Source: Spartobacteria bacterium
GTDB lineage: Bacteria > Verrucomicrobiota > Kiritimatiellia > RZYC01
Direction of reading: 5' to 3'
DNA length: 36,092 nucleotides
NCBI GenBank assembly: GCA_009930475.1
Contig: RZYC01000041.1
Location: forward strand, 1-36,092
Made by a program: the position numbers and the translations under genes
In this document: piece after piece, positions 19,238 to 27,301 of the stretch
Position numbering within the stretch: the first letter of the stretch is position 1
How the letters are laid out: every line of letters starts with the position of its first letter
Notes under the pieces: model-generated
Database searches by the model: none
Seen by the model: only the letters and a program-made list of their open reading frames with translations
What the model was told of the DNA's origin: nothing

Positions 19238-20521
19238 ATGAGTTGTGTGCAGACGGATTCGTACATATTTTCCCGGATGGTGGAGGGGGTTGAGAGGATT
19301 TTACGGGGCGGCGTTCCGTCATGTAGCGAGTCGGATCGATCCGGCAACGGGGTGTTCAGTAGAATATGTTCGTCGGCCATGCATTATCTCATGTGCATGA
19401 ATGAGGAGGCTCCTCTTCCAGATGCGGTACTGATGATGCATCTTCCTGCGCCATACATATGGCGCATGGGAACGCACGCGATTGCCTGTGGGAAAAAAGA
19501 ATACGCCGCAGAAATAATGGTGGCTCTGCTGCAGTCAGATCTTTTAATGGATCAGAAAATTTCGGTGTGCAGACACCTTGTCGATACAGTGAAAGCACCT
19601 GTCTACCTGCCTCAAGTCCTCTCATTTATGCAGCACGGCGGCGTTCCGCCGGAGAAGTGCCGACTTGTTTTTGAGTACGCTGAAAAGTGCTTTTTGCAAC
19701 GCGGGGAGTGGAGTTTGCTTGATGACCTCTGGTTGACATGGAACGAGGTCGATGTGCTTCCACAGCGAAGTATCGGCTATCAGATGGTGGCGCGAATCCG
19801 CCAGGGGGATATAGCAGGGGGTAAGCGGTTGGTTGCCGATTATCAGGGGCATTCTTCCTCCGAAGAGGTGTTGCGCGATGTGCTGTTGTGGATGAATGAA
19901 TTATATGCTTTCCAAGGGGTGGTGCTCCCGCAGTCATTATCGTTTTTCTATGAATTTGTCATCGATGTTTTGGAAAAGGGGACAGATGCGGAAACGCGGA
20001 AGGGAAGAAATGCTATTTTGCCGGTTTATATCCTTCACCTTGCGCGAAGGGATCCGGAACAGGCCTGGCATTGTTTGGAAAGTCGTATGGCGAAGGGGGG
20101 CGACGGGGATTCCTCTACGTGGTTAAGCGCGGTTATTTTTGCATGGCTGTACGGGCAGGATGAAATAATGAAGCGATCCGCTATATATGCCGAAGGTGTT
20201 CAGGTAAGTGACCCGTCGATGGTTTTGGCACAGGCCATTGTGTTTGCACTGATGAGAAAGGAAGGGCTGGTGGCGGCCGGAGTGACACGACTGCGGCGTT
20301 ACTTTGCCGATTATTTTTCTCTGGGCGAAAGCGCTGTATGGGATCGTCGCTGGTTTTGGCTGAGTCTGCTGTATGCATTGTGCGGAAAAAAGCAGGTTGC
20401 CGAGAATATTTTCGTCATGTGGTCATCCCATTGTCCGTATTATCCGGATTTTTATGAGGCTGTCGTAAGGGGAGGCCGTTACGCCGGTGGCCAGATATAT
20501 GATATTGAAACGATGGTGTAA
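19238..20521 (+). CDS. Hypothetical alpha-helical protein (TPR-like) at the head of the glycan cluster
   Basis: I do not recognise this 427-residue protein. It has no signal peptide, no clear membrane segment and no catalytic motif. It is rich in helical, amphipathic stretches with tryptophan and tyrosine at regular spacing, such as WSLLDDLWLTWNEV, ESRMAKGGDGDSSTWLSAV and RRWFWLSLLYALCGKKQVAE. These suggest a TPR- or SEL1-like superhelix, similar in feel to the N-terminal half of the glycosyltransferase at 24725. It starts 41 bp after the FG-GAP gene and ends 18 bp before the epimerase-CBS gene, so it probably belongs to the polysaccharide operon. A scaffolding role is a guess. Confidence 0.65.
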   Translation: MSCVQTDSYIFSRMVEGVERILRGGVPSCSESDRSGNGVFSRICSSAMHYLMCMNEEAPLPDAVLMMHLPAPYIWRMGTHAIACGKKEYAAEIMVALLQSDLLMDQKISVCRHLVDTVKAPVYLPQVLSFMQHGGVPPEKCRLVFEYAEKCFLQRGEWSLLDDLWLTWNEVDVLPQRSIGYQMVARIRQGDIAGGKRLVADYQGHSSSEEVLRDVLLWMNELYAFQGVVLPQSLSFFYEFVIDVLEKGTDAETRKGRNAILPVYILHLARRDPEQAWHCLESRMAKGGDGDSSTWLSAVIFAWLYGQDEIMKRSAIYAEGVQVSDPSMVLAQAIVFALMRKEGLVAAGVTRLRRYFADYFSLGESAVWDRRWFWLSLLYALCGKKQVAENIFVMWSSHCPYYPDFYEAVVRGGRYAGGQIYDIETMV

Positions 20522-20539
20522 TCCTGCTTTTGAACACGT

Positions 20540-21550
20540 ATGAAAATATCTGCATCCATTTTTAATTCACAGCGTGATCCGTTTTCATTGGCCAAAGGTC
20601 TGCTGGAGGCCGGAGCAAATGCATTGCATCTTGATTACATTCAGGATGAAACCCCTGATGAGCCCCGACAATGGGCTGAACTGTCGGTCGCAACGGGACT
20701 TCCGCTGGATGTTCACTGGATCGCATCTCGGATGAATGCATCCTTTGTCACTGAGCTGAATGACATTAATGCCCAATATCTGACGATTCATGTACCCGTT
20801 GTGAGCGAGGCTGTTCTGGCGGATTTATCGAAATTCAAGGGGCAAAAAGGCCTTGGTATATGTGCCCGGACAGGCTGTGATGCGGTGTTGCCCTATTTGG
20901 ATGCCGTGGATTATGTGTTAGTGATGTCGGGAGAACCCGGTCGACCGGGTGGCGTCTTTGATCAACGGTGTATCGACTGTATCATTGAGATAAGAAGGAA
21001 ACGTCCGGAAATAGGTATTCACGTCGATGGCGGCATCACTCCGCAGGTCATGAGTGTACTGCGGATGTTTCACGTAACGATGGTGGTCTGTGGTTCCTAT
21101 TTGAACACGCAGGAGAGCATCAAAGAAAGCCTCTGTATGCTACGCTTCGGGCATTTAGCCCACACCATGTCGGTCAGCGATTTCATGGTCGGGTTTGAGT
21201 TAGCACCAACGGTTCGGGCGGATGACTCGCTGGAACGCATTCTAGTTGTCATGACCAATGGAAAACGCGGAGCCGCTGTGGTGGTGGACGAGCATCGCGA
21301 GTTTCTTGGTCTGATCACTGATGGTGATATCCGGCGAGGTCTTATGTGTCACGGGGCGGCAGGGTGTCAGATGACAGCCCGTTCATTCATGAACTCGGCA
21401 CCTTTTTGTGTGGGTGTGGATATGGACGTCTTATCCTTTTCCAAAGCAATCTCCGACATTGGTTCTGCGGTTATCGTTGTTCCCGTGCTGGCCGGTGACG
21501 GAACAACGTTGCTGGGTATTGTTGATTTGCATAGTAATATTTTCTTTTGA
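20540..21550 (+). CDS. Ribulose-phosphate-3-epimerase-like barrel fused to a CBS-domain pair
   Basis: This 336-residue protein is a two-part fusion. Residues 1-200 form a TIM barrel of the ribulose-phosphate epimerase family. The four metal-binding positions are kept: His30 and Asp32 in ALHLDYIQDE, His59 in LDVHWIASR and Asp163 in HVDGGITPQ. VDYVLVMSGEPGRPGG matches the substrate-binding loop, and VVCGSYL matches the phosphate site. Residues 208-336 form two CBS motifs, including AAVVVDEHREFLGLITDGDI. The TDGDIRR text is typical of the CBS part of KdsD/KpsF arabinose-5-phosphate isomerases. The fusion therefore looks like a KdsD with its isomerase domain replaced by an epimerase. It precedes a DAHP-synthase-like gene by 14 bp. 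It probably supplies a ketose or aldose phosphate, but the exact substrate is unknown. Confidence 0.8.
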   Translation: MKISASIFNSQRDPFSLAKGLLEAGANALHLDYIQDETPDEPRQWAELSVATGLPLDVHWIASRMNASFVTELNDINAQYLTIHVPVVSEAVLADLSKFKGQKGLGICARTGCDAVLPYLDAVDYVLVMSGEPGRPGGVFDQRCIDCIIEIRRKRPEIGIHVDGGITPQVMSVLRMFHVTMVVCGSYLNTQESIKESLCMLRFGHLAHTMSVSDFMVGFELAPTVRADDSLERILVVMTNGKRGAAVVVDEHREFLGLITDGDIRRGLMCHGAAGCQMTARSFMNSAPFCVGVDMDVLSFSKAISDIGSAVIVVPVLAGDGTTLLGIVDLHSNIFF

Positions 21551-21564
21551 GAGGACTGGCGACG

Positions 21565-22383
21565 ATGGATTTATTGAGTCAGAAACAAGCGGGACGGCCA
21601 TATACACCGGTTCACCTGGGATCGGATGTTGTTCTGGACGGCTCCGTGTGCGCGATGATGGCCGGGCCATGTGCCGCTGAAAGCCGAGACCAGATCATGC
21701 GGTCCGCCGAGTTTATGGCGGAATGCGGTATCCGTATTTTTCGTGCTGGCTGTTACAAGCCGCGTACCAACCCCTATTCTTTTCAAGGATCAGGTCAGGA
21801 GGGGTTGACATGGCTGGCTGAAGTACGCAGGCAGTTTGGACTGCTCATTGTTTCCGAGCTTCGTGATGCATCGCATTTTGATGAAGTCAACGACGTGGTG
21901 GATATTTTGCAGATTGGTTCAAAGGCCATGTTTAATCACGCGCTGCTGAAAGCGTGTGGAAAATCGGGAAAGCCCGTTCTTCTTAAACGCTTTTTTGCGG
22001 CGACAGTGCAGGAACTGATGCAGATGGCTGATTATATTATGCAGGAAGGCAATGAACGGGTGATGTTGTGTGAACGGGGTATTCGCACCTTTGAACCGAG
22101 TACACGGTTTTCACTGGATCTGTGCGGTGCCGCCGTATTACAGGAAAAATCATGTCTGCCGCTGGTGCTGGATCCGTCACATGCTATGGGGCTGCGCTTC
22201 GCTGTCCCGAGATTGGCAAAGGCCTGTCTGGCCTTCGGATGCGATGCGCTCATGCTGGAGGTTCATCCACAGGTGGACGAGGCCTTGTGCGATAAAGATC
22301 AAGCTCTTACGCATGAGGTGTTCAAGGCCCTATTGTCTGATTTAAGGCGCATGTCCGATGTAATGGGGCGGAAGGTGGTGTAA
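21565..22383 (+). CDS. DAHP-synthase-type (class I-beta) 3-deoxy-ulosonate-phosphate synthase
   Basis: The family condenses PEP with a phosphorylated aldose; DAHP synthases use erythrose-4-phosphate. The 272-residue protein has AGPCAAES (metal-binding Cys36), GCYKPRTNPYSFQG near 62-75, DILQIGSKAMFNHALLK, LLKRFFAATVQE, LCERGIRTFEPSTR, LVLDPSHAMG and MLEVHPQVDEALCDKDQ. KPRTNPYSFQG and CERGIRTFE are hallmarks of DAHP synthase rather than KdsA (Kdo-8-P synthase). The usual 'ALSDG.Q' near the end reads ALCDKDQ. There is no N-terminal regulatory domain and no fused chorismate mutase, so feedback control by aromatics is not expected. ATG 21565 has AGAGGA upstream. It lies between an epimerase-CBS gene and a CMP-sugar synthetase gene, which argues for a role in surface sugar-acid synthesis rather than the shikimate pathway. 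Confidence 0.85.
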   Translation: MDLLSQKQAGRPYTPVHLGSDVVLDGSVCAMMAGPCAAESRDQIMRSAEFMAECGIRIFRAGCYKPRTNPYSFQGSGQEGLTWLAEVRRQFGLLIVSELRDASHFDEVNDVVDILQIGSKAMFNHALLKACGKSGKPVLLKRFFAATVQELMQMADYIMQEGNERVMLCERGIRTFEPSTRFSLDLCGAAVLQEKSCLPLVLDPSHAMGLRFAVPRLAKACLAFGCDALMLEVHPQVDEALCDKDQALTHEVFKALLSDLRRMSDVMGRKVV

Positions 22384-22385
22384 AT

Positions 22386-23087
22386 ATGAACATGGTGGCG
22401 TTTGTTCCCGCAAAGGGGCATAGCAATCGTATTCCATGTAAAAACCGGCAGGAACTGAGTGGCCTGCCGCTTTTTTTGCGAGCATGCTATAACTTAAATC
22501 AGGTGCTTTCGAAAAAGTCTATTTATGTGGATTCGGATGATGTTGAGATGCTGGATCAGGCGAAGGATCACGGCTTTAATGCGATGATTCGTCCAGCCAG
22601 CCTCGCGACGAATGCAACGGATGGAAATGCTTTTTTTCGCTGGGAAACAAGTCAGGTTCCGTCGGCCAATGTCTATATCCAGCATTTGCCGCCTATGCCA
22701 TTTTTGGCGAAAGAGACGTTGCAGTCAGGGATTCAGTCGATCCTTTCGGGGAGATATGATTCGATCGTACCCGTTGCAGAGCGGCACAGTTATCTGTGGG
22801 ATGAAAAAACCGGGCATGCGCTGTATGATCTTCAGCATATTCCTAACAGCATTGATTTGCCCACCTTTCTGGAAGAAACCATGGGGTTGTATATGATTCG
22901 CGCCGATGTGCACCGGGAAACCGGCTTGCGTATCGGAAATAAACCTTTTTTTCTCAAAATGTCAGTGGTGGAACAGCTCGATATTGATTATCCCGAAGAT
23001 CTGGAGCTGGCGCGTGCCATAGAACGGGGGCTGTCTGACGGTAGCGAATATAAATCGGCTTATTTGATGGAGCATGGTTGTGAGTGA
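22386..23087 (+). CDS. CMP-sugar synthetase (cytidylyltransferase, NeuA/KdsB-like)
   Basis: Members use CTP to activate sialic-type or Kdo-type acids as CMP-sugars. The 233-residue protein starts with FVPAKGHSNRIPCKNRQEL (residues 6-24), the nucleotide-binding signature of the cytidylyltransferase family, followed by GLPLF. IYVDSDDVEML and YIQHLPPMPFL match the central sheet, where the usual QPTSPF reads HLPPMPF. MSVVEQLDIDYPEDLELA is the typical end, with the 'DIDyp.Dl..A' metal-binding motif. The start is two bases after the upstream stop, and the end overlaps the RraA-like gene by 14 bases. The acid activated is not known; the synthase next door suggests a 3-deoxy-ulosonic acid. Confidence 0.85.
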   Translation: MNMVAFVPAKGHSNRIPCKNRQELSGLPLFLRACYNLNQVLSKKSIYVDSDDVEMLDQAKDHGFNAMIRPASLATNATDGNAFFRWETSQVPSANVYIQHLPPMPFLAKETLQSGIQSILSGRYDSIVPVAERHSYLWDEKTGHALYDLQHIPNSIDLPTFLEETMGLYMIRADVHRETGLRIGNKPFFLKMSVVEQLDIDYPEDLELARAIERGLSDGSEYKSAYLMEHGCE

Positions 23088-23724
23088 TGTGATTACTGAT
23101 ATGGACTTGAATACACTGTGTTCCGGATTGTTTTCCGACAATCTGGATCGCATGGGATTTTGTAAGCAGATCGTTTCCGGATGGAAAAGCAACTGGATGC
23201 CTTTCCGTTTTATGGGACGTGCACGTACTATTCGTCTAGAGGCGCTGGAGACGTCCGATGAACGGATTGAAGAAGGGCTGACTTTTCTTGAATCGCTGCA
23301 TTCAGGGGACGTTTTTTTGGTTGAAGGGTGTGATCAGTTTGCCTATTTCGGTGAGCTGATGACTCGTCTCAGCGTACGGCAGGGCGTCAGCGGGGTAATC
23401 ATTGATGGATTAACCAGAGATTCTGTTTATACCCATGTCCAGCATGATCTGCCCATGCTCTTTCGTGGGCTTACCCCTGTTGATATCAAGGGACGTGGCC
23501 GCGTGGCGGCATGTGATGAAACGATTCATATTGGGGGTGTTGCTGTCGAGCCCGGTCAGTTTGTGTTTGCTGACTCTGACGCGCTGGTCGTGGTTCCTCC
23601 CGAATGTGAAGAGGAGCTCTATGAGGCTATTCAGCGAAATATAACCGACGAAAAAGACGTCATTGAGTTGATCGACTGCGGCGCCTCTGTAGCGGAAATT
23701 CTTTGTCGAGTTCATGAATTTTGA
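23074..23724 (+). CDS. RraA-like class II pyruvate aldolase (HMG/CHA aldolase family)
   Basis: This 216-residue protein belongs to the RraA/4-hydroxy-4-methyl-2-oxoglutarate aldolase family. Family marks are FRFMGRARTIRL (the 'G.A.Tv' start), LHSGDVFLVEG, GVSGVIIDGLTRDS with the conserved Arg-Asp pair, and GGVAVEPGQFVFADSDALVV ending in VVPPE. Enzymes of the family cleave or form 4-hydroxy-2-oxo acids with a divalent metal; other members (E. coli RraA) inhibit RNase E. A 3-deoxy-2-ulosonic acid is a 4-hydroxy-2-oxo acid, so an aldolase here is chemically sensible: it could make, recycle or edit the cluster's sugar acid. The start could also be GTG 23080, which has GGAG at better spacing. Translational coupling to the CMP-synthetase is likely. 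Confidence 0.8.
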   Translation: MVVSDVITDMDLNTLCSGLFSDNLDRMGFCKQIVSGWKSNWMPFRFMGRARTIRLEALETSDERIEEGLTFLESLHSGDVFLVEGCDQFAYFGELMTRLSVRQGVSGVIIDGLTRDSVYTHVQHDLPMLFRGLTPVDIKGRGRVAACDETIHIGGVAVEPGQFVFADSDALVVVPPECEEELYEAIQRNITDEKDVIELIDCGASVAEILCRVHEF

Positions 23725-23732
23725 GGTGAGTG

Positions 23733-24725
23733 ATGGGACGAACATCCTGTGATGTAAAAGATTATTATCCCGAGCAGGTGAAGCAGCTGCTGGAGCGGGT
23801 GAACACGGAATGGCCCGCCGACAGAGCGATCTGTTTACTTGGTTTCGGTGAATCGATGAAGTGGCTGAGCCGCCTGCTGAATGAACGGGTTGCAGGCCTC
23901 TACGATGATCGTACCGAGTTCGTGGGCTTTGATATTGCGCAGCGACGCGTGATGTCGCTGGATGACTACGCCGTAACGGGCGATGCAGGGTTGCTGATTT
24001 GTCCCGAATTCCTTCCGCAGATAGAAGCATTACTTCGACGGGTGATGGATCGTCCGGATTTGAAGCATGCGCCGGTTATTTGGAATATTCCGCATGCCTA
24101 TACGCCATGTGATGACGAGGACTGGGCCGCACCTGTCATTCAACGCGCGGCTTTGCGAGGCACATCAGTAAACTCTCCTGATCGGTTATACAACTTGATG
24201 CAGTGTGTGCGGGAAACGCAGGGGGTGGACGGGGACATTATTGAATGCGGATGCTTTGCCGGGGGAACATCAGCTGTGATATGGGAGACCCTGCAGGCAA
24301 TGGGCGATGCGCGGTCGTTGACTATGTTTGATAGTTTCAGTGGCTTCCCTCCGCATGATCTTGGTGTCGATAAGCGCTGGAATGGTACTTTTTCCAATGT
24401 ATCCTTAGCCGAAGTCCGCCGGAATTTTTCCGACTGTGACGGAGTTGCCATTGTTGACGGGAACATGATCGAGACCCTGTCTGCATTTACGGGGAAACTC
24501 TCCTTTGCGCATATTGATGTGGATTCCTATGAAACGGCAGCATCTGTGACGCCGCGTATCTGGGATCGCCTGAGTCCGGGCGGGATTCTTCTGTTTGATG
24601 ACTACGGATTCTTGCCGAATTGTCTGCCGTTGAAAATATATGTCGATGATTTCTTTCGGGAGCAGACGAATGTCTTCTGTTTCTTTCTTCCGTCCAATGG
24701 ATATCTGGTGAAAAAGCATCACTGA
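23733..24725 (+). CDS. TylF-type methyltransferase with N-terminal Rossmann-like domain
   Basis: The 330-residue protein has two parts. Residues 32-115 form a small Rossmann-like unit (ICLLGFGESMKWLSRLLN) similar in layout to the C-terminal units of the proteins at 27948 and 32903. Residues 135-330 form a macrocin/TylF-family O-methyltransferase: DIIECGCFAGGTSAVIW (SAM-binding, about 168-184), MFDSFSGFPPHD, HIDVDSYE near 260-267 and LLFDDYGF near 287-294. The acidic motifs are the metal-binding residues of TylF enzymes. It presumably methylates a sugar hydroxyl of the glycan. GAGG at 23723-23726 supports ATG 23733 over GTG 23730. The stop TGA overlaps the next ATG (24725) by one base. Confidence 0.8.
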   Translation: MGRTSCDVKDYYPEQVKQLLERVNTEWPADRAICLLGFGESMKWLSRLLNERVAGLYDDRTEFVGFDIAQRRVMSLDDYAVTGDAGLLICPEFLPQIEALLRRVMDRPDLKHAPVIWNIPHAYTPCDDEDWAAPVIQRAALRGTSVNSPDRLYNLMQCVRETQGVDGDIIECGCFAGGTSAVIWETLQAMGDARSLTMFDSFSGFPPHDLGVDKRWNGTFSNVSLAEVRRNFSDCDGVAIVDGNMIETLSAFTGKLSFAHIDVDSYETAASVTPRIWDRLSPGGILLFDDYGFLPNCLPLKIYVDDFFREQTNVFCFFLPSNGYLVKKHH

Positions 24726-27301
24726 TGGATGATCCGCTTACAAAGGAGCTGAAAGAGAAGCTCTTCCTGCCTGAGCTGAACCGTATCGATTTTGTTCGGC
24801 GTTTTCGTTCCTGCCTTGAAACGGCCGTTTCATTGCATGAGTTGACCGGATATGTTGAGGCGGTGTACCTGCACGATGAGAAAGCCATGGATGGCTTTTC
24901 TCGTCTGGCACTTCTGCTGTTTGAGCAGGGGAAATACGAACATGCTGAAAAACTTTGGCGTGTAGACATGGAGCGGGGACGTATTGGCTGGTGGCAGCAG
25001 CTTCGTTATGCGGAGTGTCTGAGCGCGCTGAACGGAGTGGCTACGGCCGAAGAATGGATTTCGTTGGTTTATGATAAATATCCGGCTGCGCGAAATGGAT
25101 ATGCCTCGCTTGGGTGGCTGGTTCGGGAATCGAATCCGGAAAAGGCGCAGTTGCTTTTCGAAAGAGATGTGGAAGAGGGACGTTTAACTTCGGGGTTCCA
25201 GTTGAATTACGCGGTCTTTGCGGCTGAACAGGGCCGGATGGCACACGCTGTTCAACTCGTTGAAGCGAGTTATGCGCGGCAACCCAGTTTGAAAGATGGC
25301 TTTGCGCGTATTGCCAAAGTGATCATGGCGGATAGGGCGGAGTTTTCAGAAGTTGATGCACTATATCGAAAAGATGCCGGGCAGCACCGGCTTTCGGTTG
25401 ATGCTATGGGGAGCTATTTGCGAGCATTGATTGGAAGAAATGATATCGAGATCGCGCAACAGTTCATTGCCTTTGTGAAGCCTTTCGGAGTTAAAAAGCA
25501 CGTCGAATTATGTGTGCAGGTCGCGGAACGTATCAGCAGATCCGGATCGTTGGAAGAGGTTTCGAAGCAAAAATATGTGCGTGAGTTGAGTTCTTTTGTT
25601 GAGGGGCAGACGTCGTTAAGTCTCAGAATCTGTTTGTGTCTGGTGCGTCTAGGGATGCGAAAAGGAGCAATGCGACTGTATCGGACGGTGCAGAATGAGC
25701 CGGATCTGAGTGTCTGCATGCCGCTCCGAATGAGTTTGGCCTACGAATTATTGCGAACCTGTTCAAAGCAGCATGCCTTCCGTGTTCTGTGTGAACCGTG
25801 CTTGTCTCTGCCTTGTGACCGGAATACGCTGCAGCAGTGGTGTGATCTTGTCGTCCGGACTGGACAGGTTGAATGGCTGTCCACGGCATGTGAGTCGTAT
25901 ATTTTCCCGCGATTACCTCCGCCGGAGGCAGATATGATTCGTGAATGCTATGCACCCGCAATGGTAGAAGGTTCGCGGCGCAGGAAGGAGGAGAAAATAT
26001 TCTTAAATGGAGGAGGGAATACGTGTGGGTATCGTATTATTCTGTTTGGATATTTCCAGGAAAGTCGCGAATTAGTGCTTTCAAAACGCGATTATTTTGA
26101 GCGATTGGCTGTTGCATTGGATTCGCTGAATGTTCATCTGCATGTTGTGGATTATGCTGATGTCTATAAGCCCATGTCTTTGCCGGCAGGTAGCAGTCAC
26201 ACGGCTCTAAAGCCTATTCAGGGATTTATTCGTAACGAGGTTTGCTGTCCACCCATTAATAAATGTCGCGAAATTAAAAAAATATCGTTACTAAAGCGGT
26301 ATGAGACAAAGGATTCTTTTGATCGGGATCGTAGTTCTGATGCCTTTGCAGATTGCGTATGTGCAGAGCAGAAAATCCGCACCCTTTTTGATGTCTGCCA
26401 GCCAGATATGGTATTGTACTGGAATCCCTATTCAGCGTATTCTAGATTGGCTAAGTGTGTGAGTGATGAATATCACGTTCCATCTATGTTTGTGGAAAGC
26501 AATGTGCTGCCGGGTTTTGTAGAATTCGATAGAGATGGTTGTCTGGGACAGAGTAGGTTGTCCAGAATAAAATTATTGGCAGATTCCCCCTTGTCAGCAA
26601 ATGAGCAGCATCGCATTGAACAGTATAAAAAATATAGTATCAGTCATATTTTATTGAAAAAAAAGTGTGATGGAACGATCCCGATAAATAAGGTGTTTTC
26701 GAGGGAGAACCGAGTAGTCATGTTGGGTGGCAGTGCCACTTATGGTGCCGGACTGGTGCCGTATGAGTCGCATGCCGCAAAAACAAATGCGCCGTTTTTT
26801 CGCGATGACAGCACACTCCTCGATTATCTCATTCCGGTAGTGGAAAAAAATAGCTGGACTCTACTTTATAAACCTCATCCGCATAATCGTGCCGATCGGG
26901 AAGTGCAATATGGGCAATCCTGCCTCAATGCGTCGGATGCGTCTGCATACGATTGTTTGGAAGAGGCGGATGTTCTGATTACGCTGGTTTCGTCGTTGTC
27001 TGCATCGGCTCTCTTGTTGAACAAACCTGTTATACTGGCAGGTGTAAATGGTATGTCAGGGAAAAACGCCACATACGAGCTGACCGGTAGCAGGGATTTG
27101 CAGAGGTGCATCCGTACAGCGCTTGGTGACGGGATCACCGCCAGGCAGAAAAAGGCCTTTGATCGGTTTATACATGTTGTGATGACTCAGTATGGATACC
27201 CGTTCACTCAAGATCTTGAAACCATTTGCGGAAGAAGTGTAGCTGATGCTGCGTATTGGCTGCTAACTGAAATCATAGCATCCAGGAGCGTATGCAAATG
27301 A
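24725..27301 (+). CDS. TPR-like domain fused to a KpsC/KpsS-like glycosyltransferase
   Basis: The 858-residue protein has a helical-repeat N-terminal half (about 40-400), with units such as YEHAEKLWRVDMERGRIGWW and KAQLLFERDVEEGRLTSGFQ. The C-terminal half (about 430-858) resembles capsule polysaccharide transferases of the KpsC/KpsS type. It has PSMFVESNVLPGFVEFDRDG followed by LGQS (acceptor-side loop with acidic residues), LLYKPHPHNRAD (His-Pro motif near 715-725) and ADVLITLVSSLSASALLLNK followed by PVILAG (CMP/phosphate-binding S-S element). KpsC and KpsS transfer Kdo from CMP-Kdo, so this is a good candidate to transfer the cluster's CMP-sugar. Codon use becomes AT-richer after about 26000, hinting that the second half has a separate history. 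It overlaps the next gene. Confidence 0.72.
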   Translation: MDDPLTKELKEKLFLPELNRIDFVRRFRSCLETAVSLHELTGYVEAVYLHDEKAMDGFSRLALLLFEQGKYEHAEKLWRVDMERGRIGWWQQLRYAECLSALNGVATAEEWISLVYDKYPAARNGYASLGWLVRESNPEKAQLLFERDVEEGRLTSGFQLNYAVFAAEQGRMAHAVQLVEASYARQPSLKDGFARIAKVIMADRAEFSEVDALYRKDAGQHRLSVDAMGSYLRALIGRNDIEIAQQFIAFVKPFGVKKHVELCVQVAERISRSGSLEEVSKQKYVRELSSFVEGQTSLSLRICLCLVRLGMRKGAMRLYRTVQNEPDLSVCMPLRMSLAYELLRTCSKQHAFRVLCEPCLSLPCDRNTLQQWCDLVVRTGQVEWLSTACESYIFPRLPPPEADMIRECYAPAMVEGSRRRKEEKIFLNGGGNTCGYRIILFGYFQESRELVLSKRDYFERLAVALDSLNVHLHVVDYADVYKPMSLPAGSSHTALKPIQGFIRNEVCCPPINKCREIKKISLLKRYETKDSFDRDRSSDAFADCVCAEQKIRTLFDVCQPDMVLYWNPYSAYSRLAKCVSDEYHVPSMFVESNVLPGFVEFDRDGCLGQSRLSRIKLLADSPLSANEQHRIEQYKKYSISHILLKKKCDGTIPINKVFSRENRVVMLGGSATYGAGLVPYESHAAKTNAPFFRDDSTLLDYLIPVVEKNSWTLLYKPHPHNRADREVQYGQSCLNASDASAYDCLEEADVLITLVSSLSASALLLNKPVILAGVNGMSGKNATYELTGSRDLQRCIRTALGDGITARQKKAFDRFIHVVMTQYGYPFTQDLETICGRSVADAAYWLLTEIIASRSVCK

